DNA of 64,000 nt, taken from CAVXYG01 sp963766005. Lineage in GTDB: Bacteria > Actinomycetota > Actinomycetes > S36-B12 > GCA-2699445. The DNA lies in assembly GCA_963766005.1 (NCBI GenBank), contig CAVXYG010000006.1, positions 406,382-470,381 of the forward strand, written 5' to 3'. Below are positions 53,581 to 61,892 of this stretch, piece after piece (positions within the stretch are counted from its first letter, which is position 1; the number at the start of each line of letters is the position of its first letter). Position numbers and translations under genes: made by a program. A model generated the notes under the pieces. That model saw nothing but the letters and a program-made list of their open reading frames with translations. It had not been told where the DNA came from and did no database searches.

Positions 53581-54408
53581 ATGCCCGAGGCTCTCTACGG
53601 GACCCAGCGGAACCGTCGCGTCACTGTTCGTGACCTGCAGGCCGCCAAGGTGCGGGGCGAGCGCTGGCCCATGATCACCAGTTACGACGCGATGTCGGCG
53701 CGTGTCTTCGACGACGCCGGAATCCCGGTCATCCTCGTCGGCGATTCCGCAGCGATGGTCGTCTACGGTCACGACTCGACCGTTCCCGTGACCGTCGACG
53801 ACCTGCTCCCCCTGGTGGCCGGTGTCGTGCGCGGCTCGCGCACATCGATGGTCGTCGCCGACCTCCCGTTCGGCTCGTACCAGGGATCGCCCGAGCAGGC
53901 GCTGCAGACCTCGGCCCGCTTCCTGAAGGTCGCCGGGGCGCACGCCGTGAAGCTCGAGGGCGGCGAGCGGATCCTGCCGCAGGTGGAGCTGCTCGTCAGC
54001 TCCGGCGTGCCGGTGATGGGCCACCTCGGGCTCACTCCGCAGTCGGTCAACACCTTGGGCGGGTACCGGGTGCAGGGCCGCGGCGAGGCGGGCCAGCGAT
54101 TGCTGCAGGAGGCCAAGCAACTGCAGCAGGCCGGGGCCTTCGCCCTGGTGCTGGAGGTCGTCCCCGCCGAGCTGGCCGCAGCGGTCACTGCTTCGCTCAG
54201 CATCCCCGTCATCGGGATCGGCGCCGGTCCGGCCTGCGACGCCCAGGTGCTCGTCTGGCAGGACCTCATGGGTCTCTCGCCCGATCGCGGCGCCAAGTTC
54301 GTCAAGCAGTACCACAACCTGTACGCGACCATGCTCGACGCTGCGCGGCAGTGGGGCGACGAGGTCGTGACCGGCCAATACCCCGATGAGGGCCACACCT
54401 ACCACTGA
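53581..54408 (+). CDS. panB: 3-methyl-2-oxobutanoate hydroxymethyltransferase
   Basis: PanB (275 residues) makes ketopantoate from alpha-ketoisovalerate and 5,10-methylene-tetrahydrofolate, first step of pantothenate and thus CoA synthesis. Landmarks: MITSYDAMSARVFDDAGIPVILVGDSAAMVVYG (Mg-binding Asp), LPFGSYQ, AHAVKLEGG, VMGHLGLTPQSVNTLGGYRVQGR and VIGIGAGPACDAQVLVWQD. GGAGGA precedes the ATG at 53581. Location near glnA2 matches mycobacteria. Confidence 0.96.
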   Translation: MPEALYGTQRNRRVTVRDLQAAKVRGERWPMITSYDAMSARVFDDAGIPVILVGDSAAMVVYGHDSTVPVTVDDLLPLVAGVVRGSRTSMVVADLPFGSYQGSPEQALQTSARFLKVAGAHAVKLEGGERILPQVELLVSSGVPVMGHLGLTPQSVNTLGGYRVQGRGEAGQRLLQEAKQLQQAGAFALVLEVVPAELAAAVTASLSIPVIGIGAGPACDAQVLVWQDLMGLSPDRGAKFVKQYHNLYATMLDAARQWGDEVVTGQYPDEGHTYH

Positions 54409-54440
54409 CCCGGGGGCGCTCGGACCTCGGCTCGGCAACT

Positions 54441-54475
54441 GGCGTCCCGGCGCCGTACCACCGTCCCGGGACGCC
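54441..54475. terminator. panB/npdG bidirectional terminator hairpin
   Basis: GGCGTCCCGG (54441-54450) pairs perfectly with CCGGGACGCC (54466-54475), 10 base pairs, between convergent panB and npdG. Confidence 0.65.
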
Positions 54476-54527
54476 GTGGATCGGCCGAGCAGCCCCCGGC
54501 GACCGCACTTCCCCCGGTCGGTTCGCC

Positions 54528-55214
54528 TCAGATATCGGTGACCCGGATACTGGCGTGAGCCTTGTAGCGGCGGTTCATCGAGATGAGATTCGCCGTGAGT
54601 CCCTCGACCTGGCGGGCGTTGCGCAGCCGGCCGGCGAACACGCCGCGCATCCCGGGGATCGCCGAGGCCAGCGCCTGCACCAGATCCGTGGCCGCACGCT
54701 GGTCGCCGAGGACGAGCACATCGCCTGCGACCTCTGCCTTCGCGGTGTCGGACAGTTCCACGGCGCTCACATTGTGGAAGGCACCCACGACGGTGCTGTC
54801 CGGCAGCAGTGCCGCGGCTCGTTGCGACGCCGAGCCGTCGGCGACCTCCAGCACGTAGGCGCCCTGCTTGTCGAAGCCGAGCGGGTTCACGCAGTCGATG
54901 ACGACCTTGCCTGCCAGCTGGGGCGCCAGGGCAGCGAGCGTGTCGTCGTGCCCCGGCCAGGGAACTGCGATCAGCACCACGTCCGCGGTTGCGGCGCACT
55001 CGGCATTGGCGGCTCCGGTAACGCCGAGACCGATCTCCTCGGCAGCGGTGCGCGCGCGCTGCGGGTCGCGGGACCCGATGATGACCCGCAGCCCGGCCCG
55101 GGCCCACCGATAGGCCAGACCGCGGCCCTGATCGCCGGTCCCCCCGATCACGCCGATGGTCAGGCCCGACAGGTCGGGCAGGTGGTACGGATCGCGCGCA
55201 GGGGTCTCAGCCAT
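54528..55214 (-). CDS. npdG: NADPH:F420 oxidoreductase (NpdG/Fno family)
   Basis: A 228-residue NADP-dependent F420 reductase-type protein. The NADP-binding motif IGVIGGTGDQGRGLAYRWARAG at residues 19-40, GSRDPQRA, VLIAVPWPGH, VVIDCVNPL and VGAFHNVSA follow the Fno pattern; it transfers hydride between NADPH and coenzyme F420. Together with cofC it shows that the organism makes and uses F420. The ATG at 55214 lacks a ribosome-binding site; CACACT seven bases upstream may be a -10. It ends a run with the CoA-transferase gene, 24 bases upstream. Confidence 0.9.
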   Translation of the reverse strand: MAETPARDPYHLPDLSGLTIGVIGGTGDQGRGLAYRWARAGLRVIIGSRDPQRARTAAEEIGLGVTGAANAECAATADVVLIAVPWPGHDDTLAALAPQLAGKVVIDCVNPLGFDKQGAYVLEVADGSASQRAAALLPDSTVVGAFHNVSAVELSDTAKAEVAGDVLVLGDQRAATDLVQALASAIPGMRGVFAGRLRNARQVEGLTANLISMNRRYKAHASIRVTDI

Positions 55215-55238
55215 GTCGCCCAGTGTGCCAAGGCCCCA

Positions 55239-56357
55239 TCAACCGCCGGACTGCCCCTCCTGGCGTGTCGCGCCCCAGGTGCGCAGTACCGAGGCAGCAT
55301 CGCCGGCGACGGTGAGCGGGCCGACGGTGCCCGGTGTGCGCGACAACTTGGGAGCCGCGGCCGGGGCAGGGACGCCGGCGGCGTCGCTGAAGGCCTCGCG
55401 GGCGATCATGTGCGGGTGCTGCTGCGCCTCGGCCATCGACAGCACCGGGGCGACGCAGGCGTCGGTGTCCTGGAACACCTCGGCCCAGTGGGCCCGCGAG
55501 CGAGCAGCGATCGCCGAGCCGAAGGCTTCTCTCAACTCGGGCCAGCCGGACCGGTCGTACTGCGGCGGCAGCGCGGCATCCGCCAGGCCCAACCCTTGGA
55601 GGAACTGCGCGTAGAACTGCGGCTCGAGGCATCCCACCGCGATGTACTGCCCGTCCGAGCAGCGGTACACGTCGTAGAACGGGGCCCCGGTGTCGAGCAG
55701 GTTCTCCCCAGGCTCGCCGCGCCACATCCCCTGCGCGGCCATCGAGTGGATCATGCTCATCAACGACGCCGCCCCGTCCACCATCGCGGCATCGACTACC
55801 TGACCGCGGCCCGAGCGCTGGCGCTCCCACAGCGCGGCCAGCACGCCGAAGAGCAGATACATCGCCCCGCCGCCGTTGTCGCCTACCAGGTTCAGCGGAG
55901 GCACCGGGGCCTCGCCGGCCCGGGCGAAGTGGCGCAGCGCACCGGCCACCGCGATGTAGTTGATGTCGTGCCCGGCGCGGCGCGCCATCGGCCCGGTCTG
56001 CCCCCAACCCGTCATCCGGCCGACGATCAGGCGCGGGTTGCGCTCCAGCAGGACCGCAGGCGCCAGGTCCAGCCGTTCCAGCACCCCCGGGCGGAAGCCG
56101 TCCAGCAACACGTCGGCGCGGGCCACGAGGTCCAGCAGCAGATCGCGATCGTCGCTGCCGCGCAGGTCCAGTGCGATCGCGGGACGACCGCGCAGGTGCG
56201 TCGCACGGCGGGGATCCGGGGCCGACAGGTCAGGCCGGGGGCCGGTGATCCGCACGACGTCGGCGCCGTGGTCGGCCAGCATCGTCGCCGCGAACGGGAC
56301 CGGACCGATTGCCGGCAGTTCGATGACACGCAGACCGGCAAGGGCCCCGTCAGCCAC
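55239..56357 (-). CDS. CaiB/BaiF-family alpha-methylacyl-CoA racemase-like protein
   Basis: A 372-residue class III CoA-transferase/racemase. The N-terminal LAGLRVIELPAIGPVPFAATMLADHGADVVRI, GRMTGWGQTGPMARRAGHDINYIAVAGAL (His-Asp catalytic region of alpha-methylacyl-CoA racemase) and PFYDVYRCSDGQYIAVGCLEPQF identify the family; the racemase group fits best because of GHDINY. Such enzymes epimerise 2-methyl branched acyl-CoAs. The GTG at 56357 overlaps the stop of the small upstream gene by 8 bases. Confidence 0.9.
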   Translation of the reverse strand: MADGALAGLRVIELPAIGPVPFAATMLADHGADVVRITGPRPDLSAPDPRRATHLRGRPAIALDLRGSDDRDLLLDLVARADVLLDGFRPGVLERLDLAPAVLLERNPRLIVGRMTGWGQTGPMARRAGHDINYIAVAGALRHFARAGEAPVPPLNLVGDNGGGAMYLLFGVLAALWERQRSGRGQVVDAAMVDGAASLMSMIHSMAAQGMWRGEPGENLLDTGAPFYDVYRCSDGQYIAVGCLEPQFYAQFLQGLGLADAALPPQYDRSGWPELREAFGSAIAARSRAHWAEVFQDTDACVAPVLSMAEAQQHPHMIAREAFSDAAGVPAPAAAPKLSRTPGTVGPLTVAGDAASVLRTWGATRQEGQSGG

Positions 56358-56535
56358 CTGATGGACCCGATTCGTAGGTGCGATCCTGCTTGTCCCACTG
56401 CTCGGTGCGCCGGTGCGCCGCCTCCAGCGCGGCCGCCGCGGCCGACTCGGTCTCGTACGGACCCAGTCGGGATGCGTGGGCGCACCCCTGCTCGCCCTCG
56501 ACACGCTCGTGCTTCAGGCACCACCAGTACGACAT
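56350..56535 (-). CDS. Small conserved protein (SPOR-like), 61 residues
   Basis: MSYWWCLKHERVEGEQGCAH...LGPYETESAAAAALEAAHRRTEQWDKQDRTYES. I recall similar short actinobacterial proteins with WWCLKH, a second Cys, 'GPY-x-T-x-x-x-A' and a helix rich in Ala/Glu, sometimes labelled SPOR-like; function unknown. Two Cys and His residues in the first 20 positions could bind a metal. GGAGG lies 5 bases before the ATG. The gene overlaps the racemase-like gene by 8 bases and diverges from map, so it is the first gene of a three-gene run ending with npdG. Confidence 0.75.
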   Translation of the reverse strand: MSYWWCLKHERVEGEQGCAHASRLGPYETESAAAAALEAAHRRTEQWDKQDRTYESGPSGG

Positions 56536-56593
56536 CACCACCTCCAGCGGGTCGACCGGTGCACGGATTGACCGCTCCGGGGTGGTCTCATCC

Positions 56594-56599
56594 TACAAT
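56594..56599 (+). promoter_or_regulatory. -10 element of map (leaderless)
   Basis: TACAAT, close to the ideal hexamer, is followed by CGCGGC and the ATG at 56606. TTGACC lies further upstream (56568-56573) with a long 20-base spacer. Confidence 0.7.
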
Positions 56600-56605
56600 C
56601 GCGGC

Positions 56606-57472
56606 ATGCCGACCACGCAGGCCCGTTCGCCCCTGACGCCAGGCCGCATCTCGCCGCGGCGCGCGGTGCCGGCCTCGATCCCCCGCCCCGACTACGTCGA
56701 CCGGCCGGCGCCGGCGGCCTACGACGGCCCCGAGGTGAAGGACGAGCAGACCATCGAACGGATGCGCGTCGCCGGGCGTGTCGCCGCACAGGCCCTGGCG
56801 ACGGTCGGCGAGGCCATCCGGCCCGGGGTGACCACCGACGAACTCGACCGCATCGGCCACGAGTTCCTGCTGGACCACCAGGCCTACCCGTCCACCCTGG
56901 GCTACCGGGGCTTCCCGAAGTCGCTGTGCACGTCGCTCAACGAGGTGATCTGCCACGGCATCCCCGACAGCACCGTGCTGCGGGATGGCGACATCTGCAA
57001 CATCGACATCACCGCCTACCTCGGCGGCGTGCACGGGGACACCAACGCGACATTCCTGGTCGGCGATGTTGCCCCAGAGGTCCGCGACCTGGTCGATCGG
57101 ACCCGCGAGGCGACGATGCGGGCCATCAAGGCCGTCCGGCCGGGACGCCCGCTCAGCGTCATCGGGCGGGTCATCGAGTCCTACGCCAAGCGCTTCGGCT
57201 ACGGCGTCGTGCGGGACTTCACCGGGCACGGTATCGGCACCGCCTTCCACACCGGCCTCATCGTCCCCCACTACGACGACCCGAGCCTGACGACGCCGAT
57301 CGAGCGCGGGATGACCTTCACCATCGAGCCGATGCTGACCCTGGGGGCCTATCAGTACGACCTGTGGGACGACGGCTGGACCGCGGTCACCAAGGACCGC
57401 TCCTGGACCGCGCAGTTCGAGCACACCCTGGCGGTCACCGCTGACGGAGCGGAGATCCTGACGCTGCCGTAG
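56606..57472 (+). CDS. map: Methionine aminopeptidase type I
   Basis: A 288-residue MetAP that removes the initiator methionine. An N-terminal extension with Pro-rich sequence (about residues 1-40, typical of the actinobacterial MetAP1c type) precedes the pita-bread fold. Metal ligands are visible in CNIDITAYLGGVHGDTNATF (two Asp), FTGHGIGTAFH (His), FTIEPML (Glu) and AQFEHTL (Glu), with SLNEVICHGIPD providing the substrate-binding His. The ATG at 56606 is leaderless. Confidence 0.97.
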   Translation: MPTTQARSPLTPGRISPRRAVPASIPRPDYVDRPAPAAYDGPEVKDEQTIERMRVAGRVAAQALATVGEAIRPGVTTDELDRIGHEFLLDHQAYPSTLGYRGFPKSLCTSLNEVICHGIPDSTVLRDGDICNIDITAYLGGVHGDTNATFLVGDVAPEVRDLVDRTREATMRAIKAVRPGRPLSVIGRVIESYAKRFGYGVVRDFTGHGIGTAFHTGLIVPHYDDPSLTTPIERGMTFTIEPMLTLGAYQYDLWDDGWTAVTKDRSWTAQFEHTLAVTADGAEILTLP

Positions 57473-58041
57473 CGCCGCCGGACCCGGACCCGGGCGGGTC
57501 GCGGTCGGTCGATGCCCGGATCGCCTGCGGAGCCGTCGTCCGGGCAGCCACCACCACATCCGTTCCCCCACGCACCTCGTGCCCGACCGGCGTCATCGTG
57601 CGCAGCCCGAGCGGCCGGGAAACGGACGGGTCGCCGGGGGTGTGCGCAACCGGTGTGGTCGAGCAACCGGACGCACAGCATGGGCAGGCCTCGACCATGC
57701 CAGCCGCAGACGCTCCGGCAGCCCGCCCGGCAACACGACGACCGGGACCGCACGGAGCCACCCGAGCAGCAAGCCCTGCCCGCCGCGGCGGGCGGCCCTC
57801 ATTCCGGCCGCACCGGAGGGGCTGCGCTCTAGGGTCGCGCCGCTCGGAGGTGGGCCCAGTTCGCCCCGCAACCGCCACCGCGCATTCGACCAGCGAGCCG
57901 CGCAGAACGTGCGGCAATCACCGGCGATGCCTCGGCCCCGAGCTCGAGCAGCCGACCGTTGACGTCCCCGGGCCCGCCGTCGCCGCCCGGCTGCGCCCGG
58001 ACGGTTCCCCGTCGGCCGAGGCCACGCGCTACCCTGGCCGA
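57473..58041. other. Interval between map and the RNase P RNA gene
   Basis: About 569 bases. The end carries the rnpB promoter. Several frames are open across the interval, but they have no ribosome-binding site, no recognisable domain and Arg/Pro/Ala-biased sequence, so I treat them as chance. No terminator of note after map apart from weak CCCGG-type dyads. Confidence 0.45.
58030..58035 (+). promoter_or_regulatory. -10 element of rnpB
   Basis: TACCCT lies 6 bases before the first paired base of the RNase P RNA (58042), the correct distance for a start at the mature 5' end. Confidence 0.65.
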
Positions 58042-58425
58042 GGCGAGTCGGTCGGGCGGCCGCAGCACCCCGTGAGGGGTGTTGAGGAAAGTCCGGGCTC
58101 CGAAGGGCAGGGTGGTGGGTAACGCCCACCCGGGGTAACCCGCGGGACAGTGCCACAGAGAGTAGACCGCCGGTCCGCGAGGGCCGGTCAGGGTGAAACG
58201 GCGGTGTAAGAGACCACCAGCGGTCGGGGTGACCCGATCGGCTCGGCAAACCCCACCCGGAGCAAGGCCAAGAGGGCGCCGCAGGGCGCCTGCGCGGACG
58301 TTCGAGGGCTGCCCGCCCGAGTCCGCGGGTAGGCCGCACCAGGCCGTCGGCAACGACGGTCGCAGATGGATGGTCGCCGCCGGCAGCGATGCCGGCACAG
58401 AACCCGGCTTACAGACCGACTCGCC
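58042..58425 (+). ncRNA. rnpB: RNase P RNA, bacterial class A
   Basis: Catalytic RNA of RNase P, which trims tRNA 5' leaders. The ends form a perfect 12-base-pair P1: GGCGAGTCGGTC at 58042-58053 with GACCGACTCGCC at 58414-58425. The two halves of the universal P4 core are present: GAGGAAAGTCCGGGCTCC near 58083 and ACAGAACCCGGCTTACAGACC near 58397 (parts read separately). The conserved AGGGTGAAA and GTAAGAGACCACCAG segments lie between. Length about 384 bases is normal for the actinobacterial type. It sits on the same strand as the phaC-like gene, which has its own promoter. Confidence 0.97.
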
Positions 58426-58487
58426 ACCTCGGGTACTCGCTGGCGCCGGCAGGCATTCACGGCGCAGCATCCCCGACATCGGCGGAA

Positions 58488-58493
58488 TACGGT
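58488..58493 (+). promoter_or_regulatory. -10 element of the phaC-like gene (leaderless)
   Basis: TACGGT is followed by GGTGCC and the ATG at 58500. Confidence 0.6.
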
Positions 58494-58499
58494 GGTGCC

Positions 58500-59657
58500 A
58501 TGACACCCTCGCTGCTCCCCGACCAGGTGGCCGATGCCATCGTCCGGGATGTCAACAACCTCTATCAGCACCTGCTCGGCGACGGTTTCGCCGACACCGA
58601 GCGGATGCCCTCGACGGTCATCAGCGAGATGCCCAAGGGGATCGTGCACAAGTACGAACCGACCGGTCCGCAGGACCCCGACGCGCTGCCGACACTCATC
58701 GTCCCGCCGATGGCTGCCAGCGCGGCGTCCTTCGACCTGCGACGCGGATGCTCGCTCGTGGAGTTCCTGCTGGAGCAGGGTCGGCCGCTGTACGGCCTGG
58801 ACTACGGCGACGTGAGCATGCTGCACGACTCCGATCTCGGTCTGGAGTACTGGATCGACGAAGTGGTGCCGAACGCCGTGCGCGCAGTCAGCGAGGACCA
58901 CGACGGCCAACCGGTGCAGCTCGTCGGCTGGTGCCTGGGCGGCATCCTCGCGGTGTTCACCGACGCCGCCCATCCGGAGCTGCCCATTGCCTCGGTTGCC
59001 ACCGTTGCCAGCCCGTTCGACTTCAAGGCAGTCAAGCTGCTGCAGCCGGTGCGCATCCTGGAGAACGTCACGCGGGGGACGCTCACCACCGGGCTCGTCC
59101 GGGTCCTCGGCGGCATCCCCGGCAAGGCGAACGCCCTCATCTTCACGTGGCTGTCGCCTCAGAAGCAGCTCAAGAAGCCGATCACCATCTTCAAGCACCG
59201 GGCAGATCAGGAGACGCTGGCCCAGATCCAGGCGGTCGACGCGATCATGGACCAGATGGAGGCCTACCCGGGTCGCAGTATCGCCCAGATCTACCACGGC
59301 TTCGTGCGCACCAACCACCTCTCCTCCGGTCGGATGACTCTGCAGGGCGGCCGCACGCTGCTGCTGGAGGACGTCCGGATCCCCGTGATGAACATCGCCG
59401 GCAAGGGCGACCTGTTCTTCGCGCCGCCCGAGTCCGCCTACCGGTTGGGCGAACTCCTGCCGAACTCCCCCCATGTGCGCCTGGAGACCGCCCCGGGCGG
59501 CCACCTCGGCGTCCTCACCGGCGGCAAGGCGCGCGGGACGACCTGGCGGTACATCACGGAATTCCTCAGCGACGTGGACACCGCCTACCAGCAGTCGCTC
59601 AGCGGCGGCGGCGACATCGATGATGTGCTCATCATCGAGGAAGAGGACCTGCGGTGA
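58500..59657 (+). CDS. phaC: Polyhydroxyalkanoate synthase-like alpha/beta hydrolase (PhaC family)
   Basis: A 385-residue protein of the PhaC/PhaE-type family. The nucleophile elbow is VGWCLGG with Cys145 in place of the serine of lipases, the catalytic Asp304 is in AGKGDLFFAPP and His335 in PGGHLGVL, which together form the PHA synthase triad. GLDYGDVSMLHDSDLGLEYWIDE is another synthase block. It is shorter than class I synthases and closer to class III PhaC length; no PhaE or PhaR is seen. Polymerisation of hydroxyacyl-CoA is the likely activity, but chain-length range is unknown. The next gene overlaps its stop codon. Confidence 0.85.
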   Translation: MTPSLLPDQVADAIVRDVNNLYQHLLGDGFADTERMPSTVISEMPKGIVHKYEPTGPQDPDALPTLIVPPMAASAASFDLRRGCSLVEFLLEQGRPLYGLDYGDVSMLHDSDLGLEYWIDEVVPNAVRAVSEDHDGQPVQLVGWCLGGILAVFTDAAHPELPIASVATVASPFDFKAVKLLQPVRILENVTRGTLTTGLVRVLGGIPGKANALIFTWLSPQKQLKKPITIFKHRADQETLAQIQAVDAIMDQMEAYPGRSIAQIYHGFVRTNHLSSGRMTLQGGRTLLLEDVRIPVMNIAGKGDLFFAPPESAYRLGELLPNSPHVRLETAPGGHLGVLTGGKARGTTWRYITEFLSDVDTAYQQSLSGGGDIDDVLIIEEEDLR

Positions 59658-61189
59658 GCGCGCAGTCACGCACCGGCAGCGGCGGTTCCGCCGCCGACGG
59701 GGCACAGTTCCCACTGCAGGACGGCACGCGCAGCAGCACCCGGTTGGGCAAGGACGTCTTCGCGGGCAGCGTGCGCGAACTCGACCCGGGCCTCGCCGAC
59801 CGGATCGCAGCAACGCGCAACTGGCGCGAGGACTACGTCGGACCGTGCCGCGACGTGGTTGCGGTGGCTGCGCGGTCCGCGGCCAACACCCGGCATGTCG
59901 CCGCGACCGGATTGCGGATCCTCCACGACGCGTTCGTGTTCGGCCAGGATGGCCAGGAGCGCAATCTGGCCGAAGCGGTCGCCGACCCGACCGGTCCGGG
60001 GCTGGCCGAGGTGGCCGTCGTCGGACGCCGCGCACTCTCGGCGCCGGAGCTCGTGCTGCCGTACCGCGGTCGCCTGCTGCACGGTTCGGACATCCGTGCG
60101 CAACTGTCGCGATGGACGCGCTCCGGTATCGCTGAGCGAAGCTTCGAGACCGCGATCGGGACGGTGCTCGACGAGCCCGGATGGCTGGACCTGCGGGGGG
60201 TGCACGTCGTCCTGCTCGGCGCCGGTGCCGAACTCGGCCCGCTACGGCAACTGCTGGCATGGGGCGCCGACGTCTGGGCGATCGACTTGCCGCGGCCTGC
60301 GGTCTGGCAGCGCCTCATCGACACAGCGGTGGACTCCCCCGGAGTCCTGCACGTCCCGGTGCCAGAGGGCGTGCCGCTGCCGGAGGCGGAGGACTACGCC
60401 GCGCTGGCAAAGATCGCCGGCGCGAACATCGTCACCGAGGCCCCGCAGATCCGTCGCTGGCTGGATCTGATCGACGACAGCTTCGTCCTGGCGAACTACG
60501 GCTATGCCGACGGCGCGCTGCACGTTCGGCTGTCCATGGCCTGCGATGCGATCGCCGCGGACGTCACCGCCGCCCGCGGCGACGTCGTGCTGGCCTACCT
60601 GGCCACACCCACCGACGCCTTCGCCGTGCCCGAGGCCGCGATGGCGATGGCGCGGGAGCGGTGGCGGCACAACAAGCTCGCCCGATCCACGCGTCGCCCG
60701 CTGCGGCTGGCCGGCTTGTTCCAGCCGAACTACAAGGCCAGCGTGCTCGACGACGACGGCAACGAGGTGGGCATCGCCGACTGCATCGTCCCGCAGCAGG
60801 GCCCGAACTACTTGCTGGCCAAGCGGCTGCAGCGGTTCCGGGCCGTGACCGCGAGGTCGGCCGGAACCAGGGTGTCGTTGAACGTGGCACCGGCGACCCG
60901 GACCTACTCCGTGGTCAAGAACAAGGCCCTCGCCGCCGCCTACGCCGGCGCCAACCAGTTCGGGATCGAGGTGTTCGAGCCCGACACCTGCAACACCGCG
61001 ATGGCGGCCCTGCTGGTGCGGGATCTGCGCGACCCGAGCAGCCTCACCAACCCGGATGTCCCGACGCACAATCCGATGGACCTGTTCGCCGATGCCGCCA
61101 ACCACGGCGGCCTGTGGCGGGTCGCCTACGACCCGCGTTCGGTGCTCGGCGTCGCTGCGGTGGTCGGCATGTTCGTGCGCAGCGCCTGA
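59654..61189 (+). CDS. Conserved Rossmann-like protein of unknown function, coupled to phaC
   Basis: A 511-residue protein I do not recognise. It starts at GTG 59654, overlapping the phaC-like stop as GTGA. A dinucleotide-binding-like strand-loop-helix VVLLGAGAELGPLRQLLAWGADVWAIDLPRP lies at residues 185-215; the first Gly loop (GAGAELG) fits Rossmann folds but with an unusual ELG ending. Other conserved-looking parts are NYGYADGALHVRLSMACDAI, LFQPNYKAS, IVPQQGPNYLLAKRLQRFRA and TYSVVKNKALAAAYAGAN. No signal peptide or membrane helix. Coupling to phaC suggests a role in acyl or storage-polymer metabolism (inference). Confidence 0.85.
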   Translation: MSAQSRTGSGGSAADGAQFPLQDGTRSSTRLGKDVFAGSVRELDPGLADRIAATRNWREDYVGPCRDVVAVAARSAANTRHVAATGLRILHDAFVFGQDGQERNLAEAVADPTGPGLAEVAVVGRRALSAPELVLPYRGRLLHGSDIRAQLSRWTRSGIAERSFETAIGTVLDEPGWLDLRGVHVVLLGAGAELGPLRQLLAWGADVWAIDLPRPAVWQRLIDTAVDSPGVLHVPVPEGVPLPEAEDYAALAKIAGANIVTEAPQIRRWLDLIDDSFVLANYGYADGALHVRLSMACDAIAADVTAARGDVVLAYLATPTDAFAVPEAAMAMARERWRHNKLARSTRRPLRLAGLFQPNYKASVLDDDGNEVGIADCIVPQQGPNYLLAKRLQRFRAVTARSAGTRVSLNVAPATRTYSVVKNKALAAAYAGANQFGIEVFEPDTCNTAMAALLVRDLRDPSSLTNPDVPTHNPMDLFADAANHGGLWRVAYDPRSVLGVAAVVGMFVRSA

Positions 61190-61195
61190 GAGCTG

Positions 61196-61216
61196 CCGAC
61201 GGCAGTCCCCCGTCGG
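61196..61216 (+). terminator. Terminator hairpin after the phaC operon
   Basis: CCGACGG (61196-61202) pairs with CCGTCGG (61210-61216) around a 7-base loop, just after the stop of the Rossmann-like gene. Confidence 0.5.
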
Positions 61217-61300
61217 GGTGCATCGCTTGCGGGCGTGCCGGCGTCATGGCCGAGCAATCCGGGCGAAGCGCCGGGTCCCGGGTGGACGGGCCGCGGTGAC

Positions 61301-61854
61301 TCACTCGGCCAGGGCATCCGCGACCCGGTGCCGCAACTGCGGCAGCAGGTCCGTGGCGAACCACGGATTGCGGCGCAGCCAGCCCGTGTTGCGGGGGGAC
61401 GGGTGCGGCACCGGGATCATGTCCGGGTTGCCCGCCATGCGGCGACCGTCTCGGCGACCGTCCCACGCGCGCCCAGATAGTAGGCGTGCGCGTAGCTCCC
61501 GGCCAGCACGGTGAGCCGGACGCCGGCCAGCCACGGCAGCAGCGCACCGCGCCAGGCGGGGGCGCACTCCGTCCTCGGCGGGGCATCGCCCGCCGAGGTC
61601 GTGCCCGGGTAGCAGAACCCCATCGGGACGAGGGCGACGAGGCGCCGGTCGTAGAACGTCGACCGGTCAACGCCCGACCAGTCGCGCAGCCGGTCGCCAC
61701 TGGCGTCGTTGAACGGCAAGCCGGTGTCGTGGGCGCGCCGACCGGGCGCTTGGCCCACGACGAGGAGCCGGGCACGGGGGTCGGCCTGGATCACCGGCCG
61801 CGGGCCCAGCGGCAGATGCTCGGCGCACAGGGTGCAGGCCCGGATGCGCCGCAT
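61301..61854 (-). pseudogene. Uracil-DNA glycosylase superfamily protein (HI_0220.2-like), frameshifted
   Basis: Reads RRIRACTLCAEHLPLGPRPVI, LLVVGQAPGRRAHDTGLPFNDASGDRLRDWSGVDRSTFYD and VALVPMGFCYPGTTSAGDAPPRTECAP in one frame, then, after a one-base slip near 61431-61436 in a CCCG run, the other frame continues GNPDMIPVPHPSPRNTGWLRRNPWF to the stop. These blocks are those of the short uracil-DNA-glycosylase-like family; GQAPG and HPSPRN are the usual active-site loops. The ATG at 61854 with GAGG upstream is a possible start; no stop separates it from the upstream kinase in the given frame, so another slip is likely near 61900. Confidence 0.8.
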
Positions 61855-61892
61855 GAGCGCCTCGAACTCCGGGGCGGTGGCGTTCAGAGTGC

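Noticed and set aside
57435..58339. Several minus- and plus-strand frames between map and phaC
   Set aside because: No ribosome-binding site or leaderless promoter, biased Arg/Pro/Ala composition, and the right part overlaps the RNase P RNA gene.
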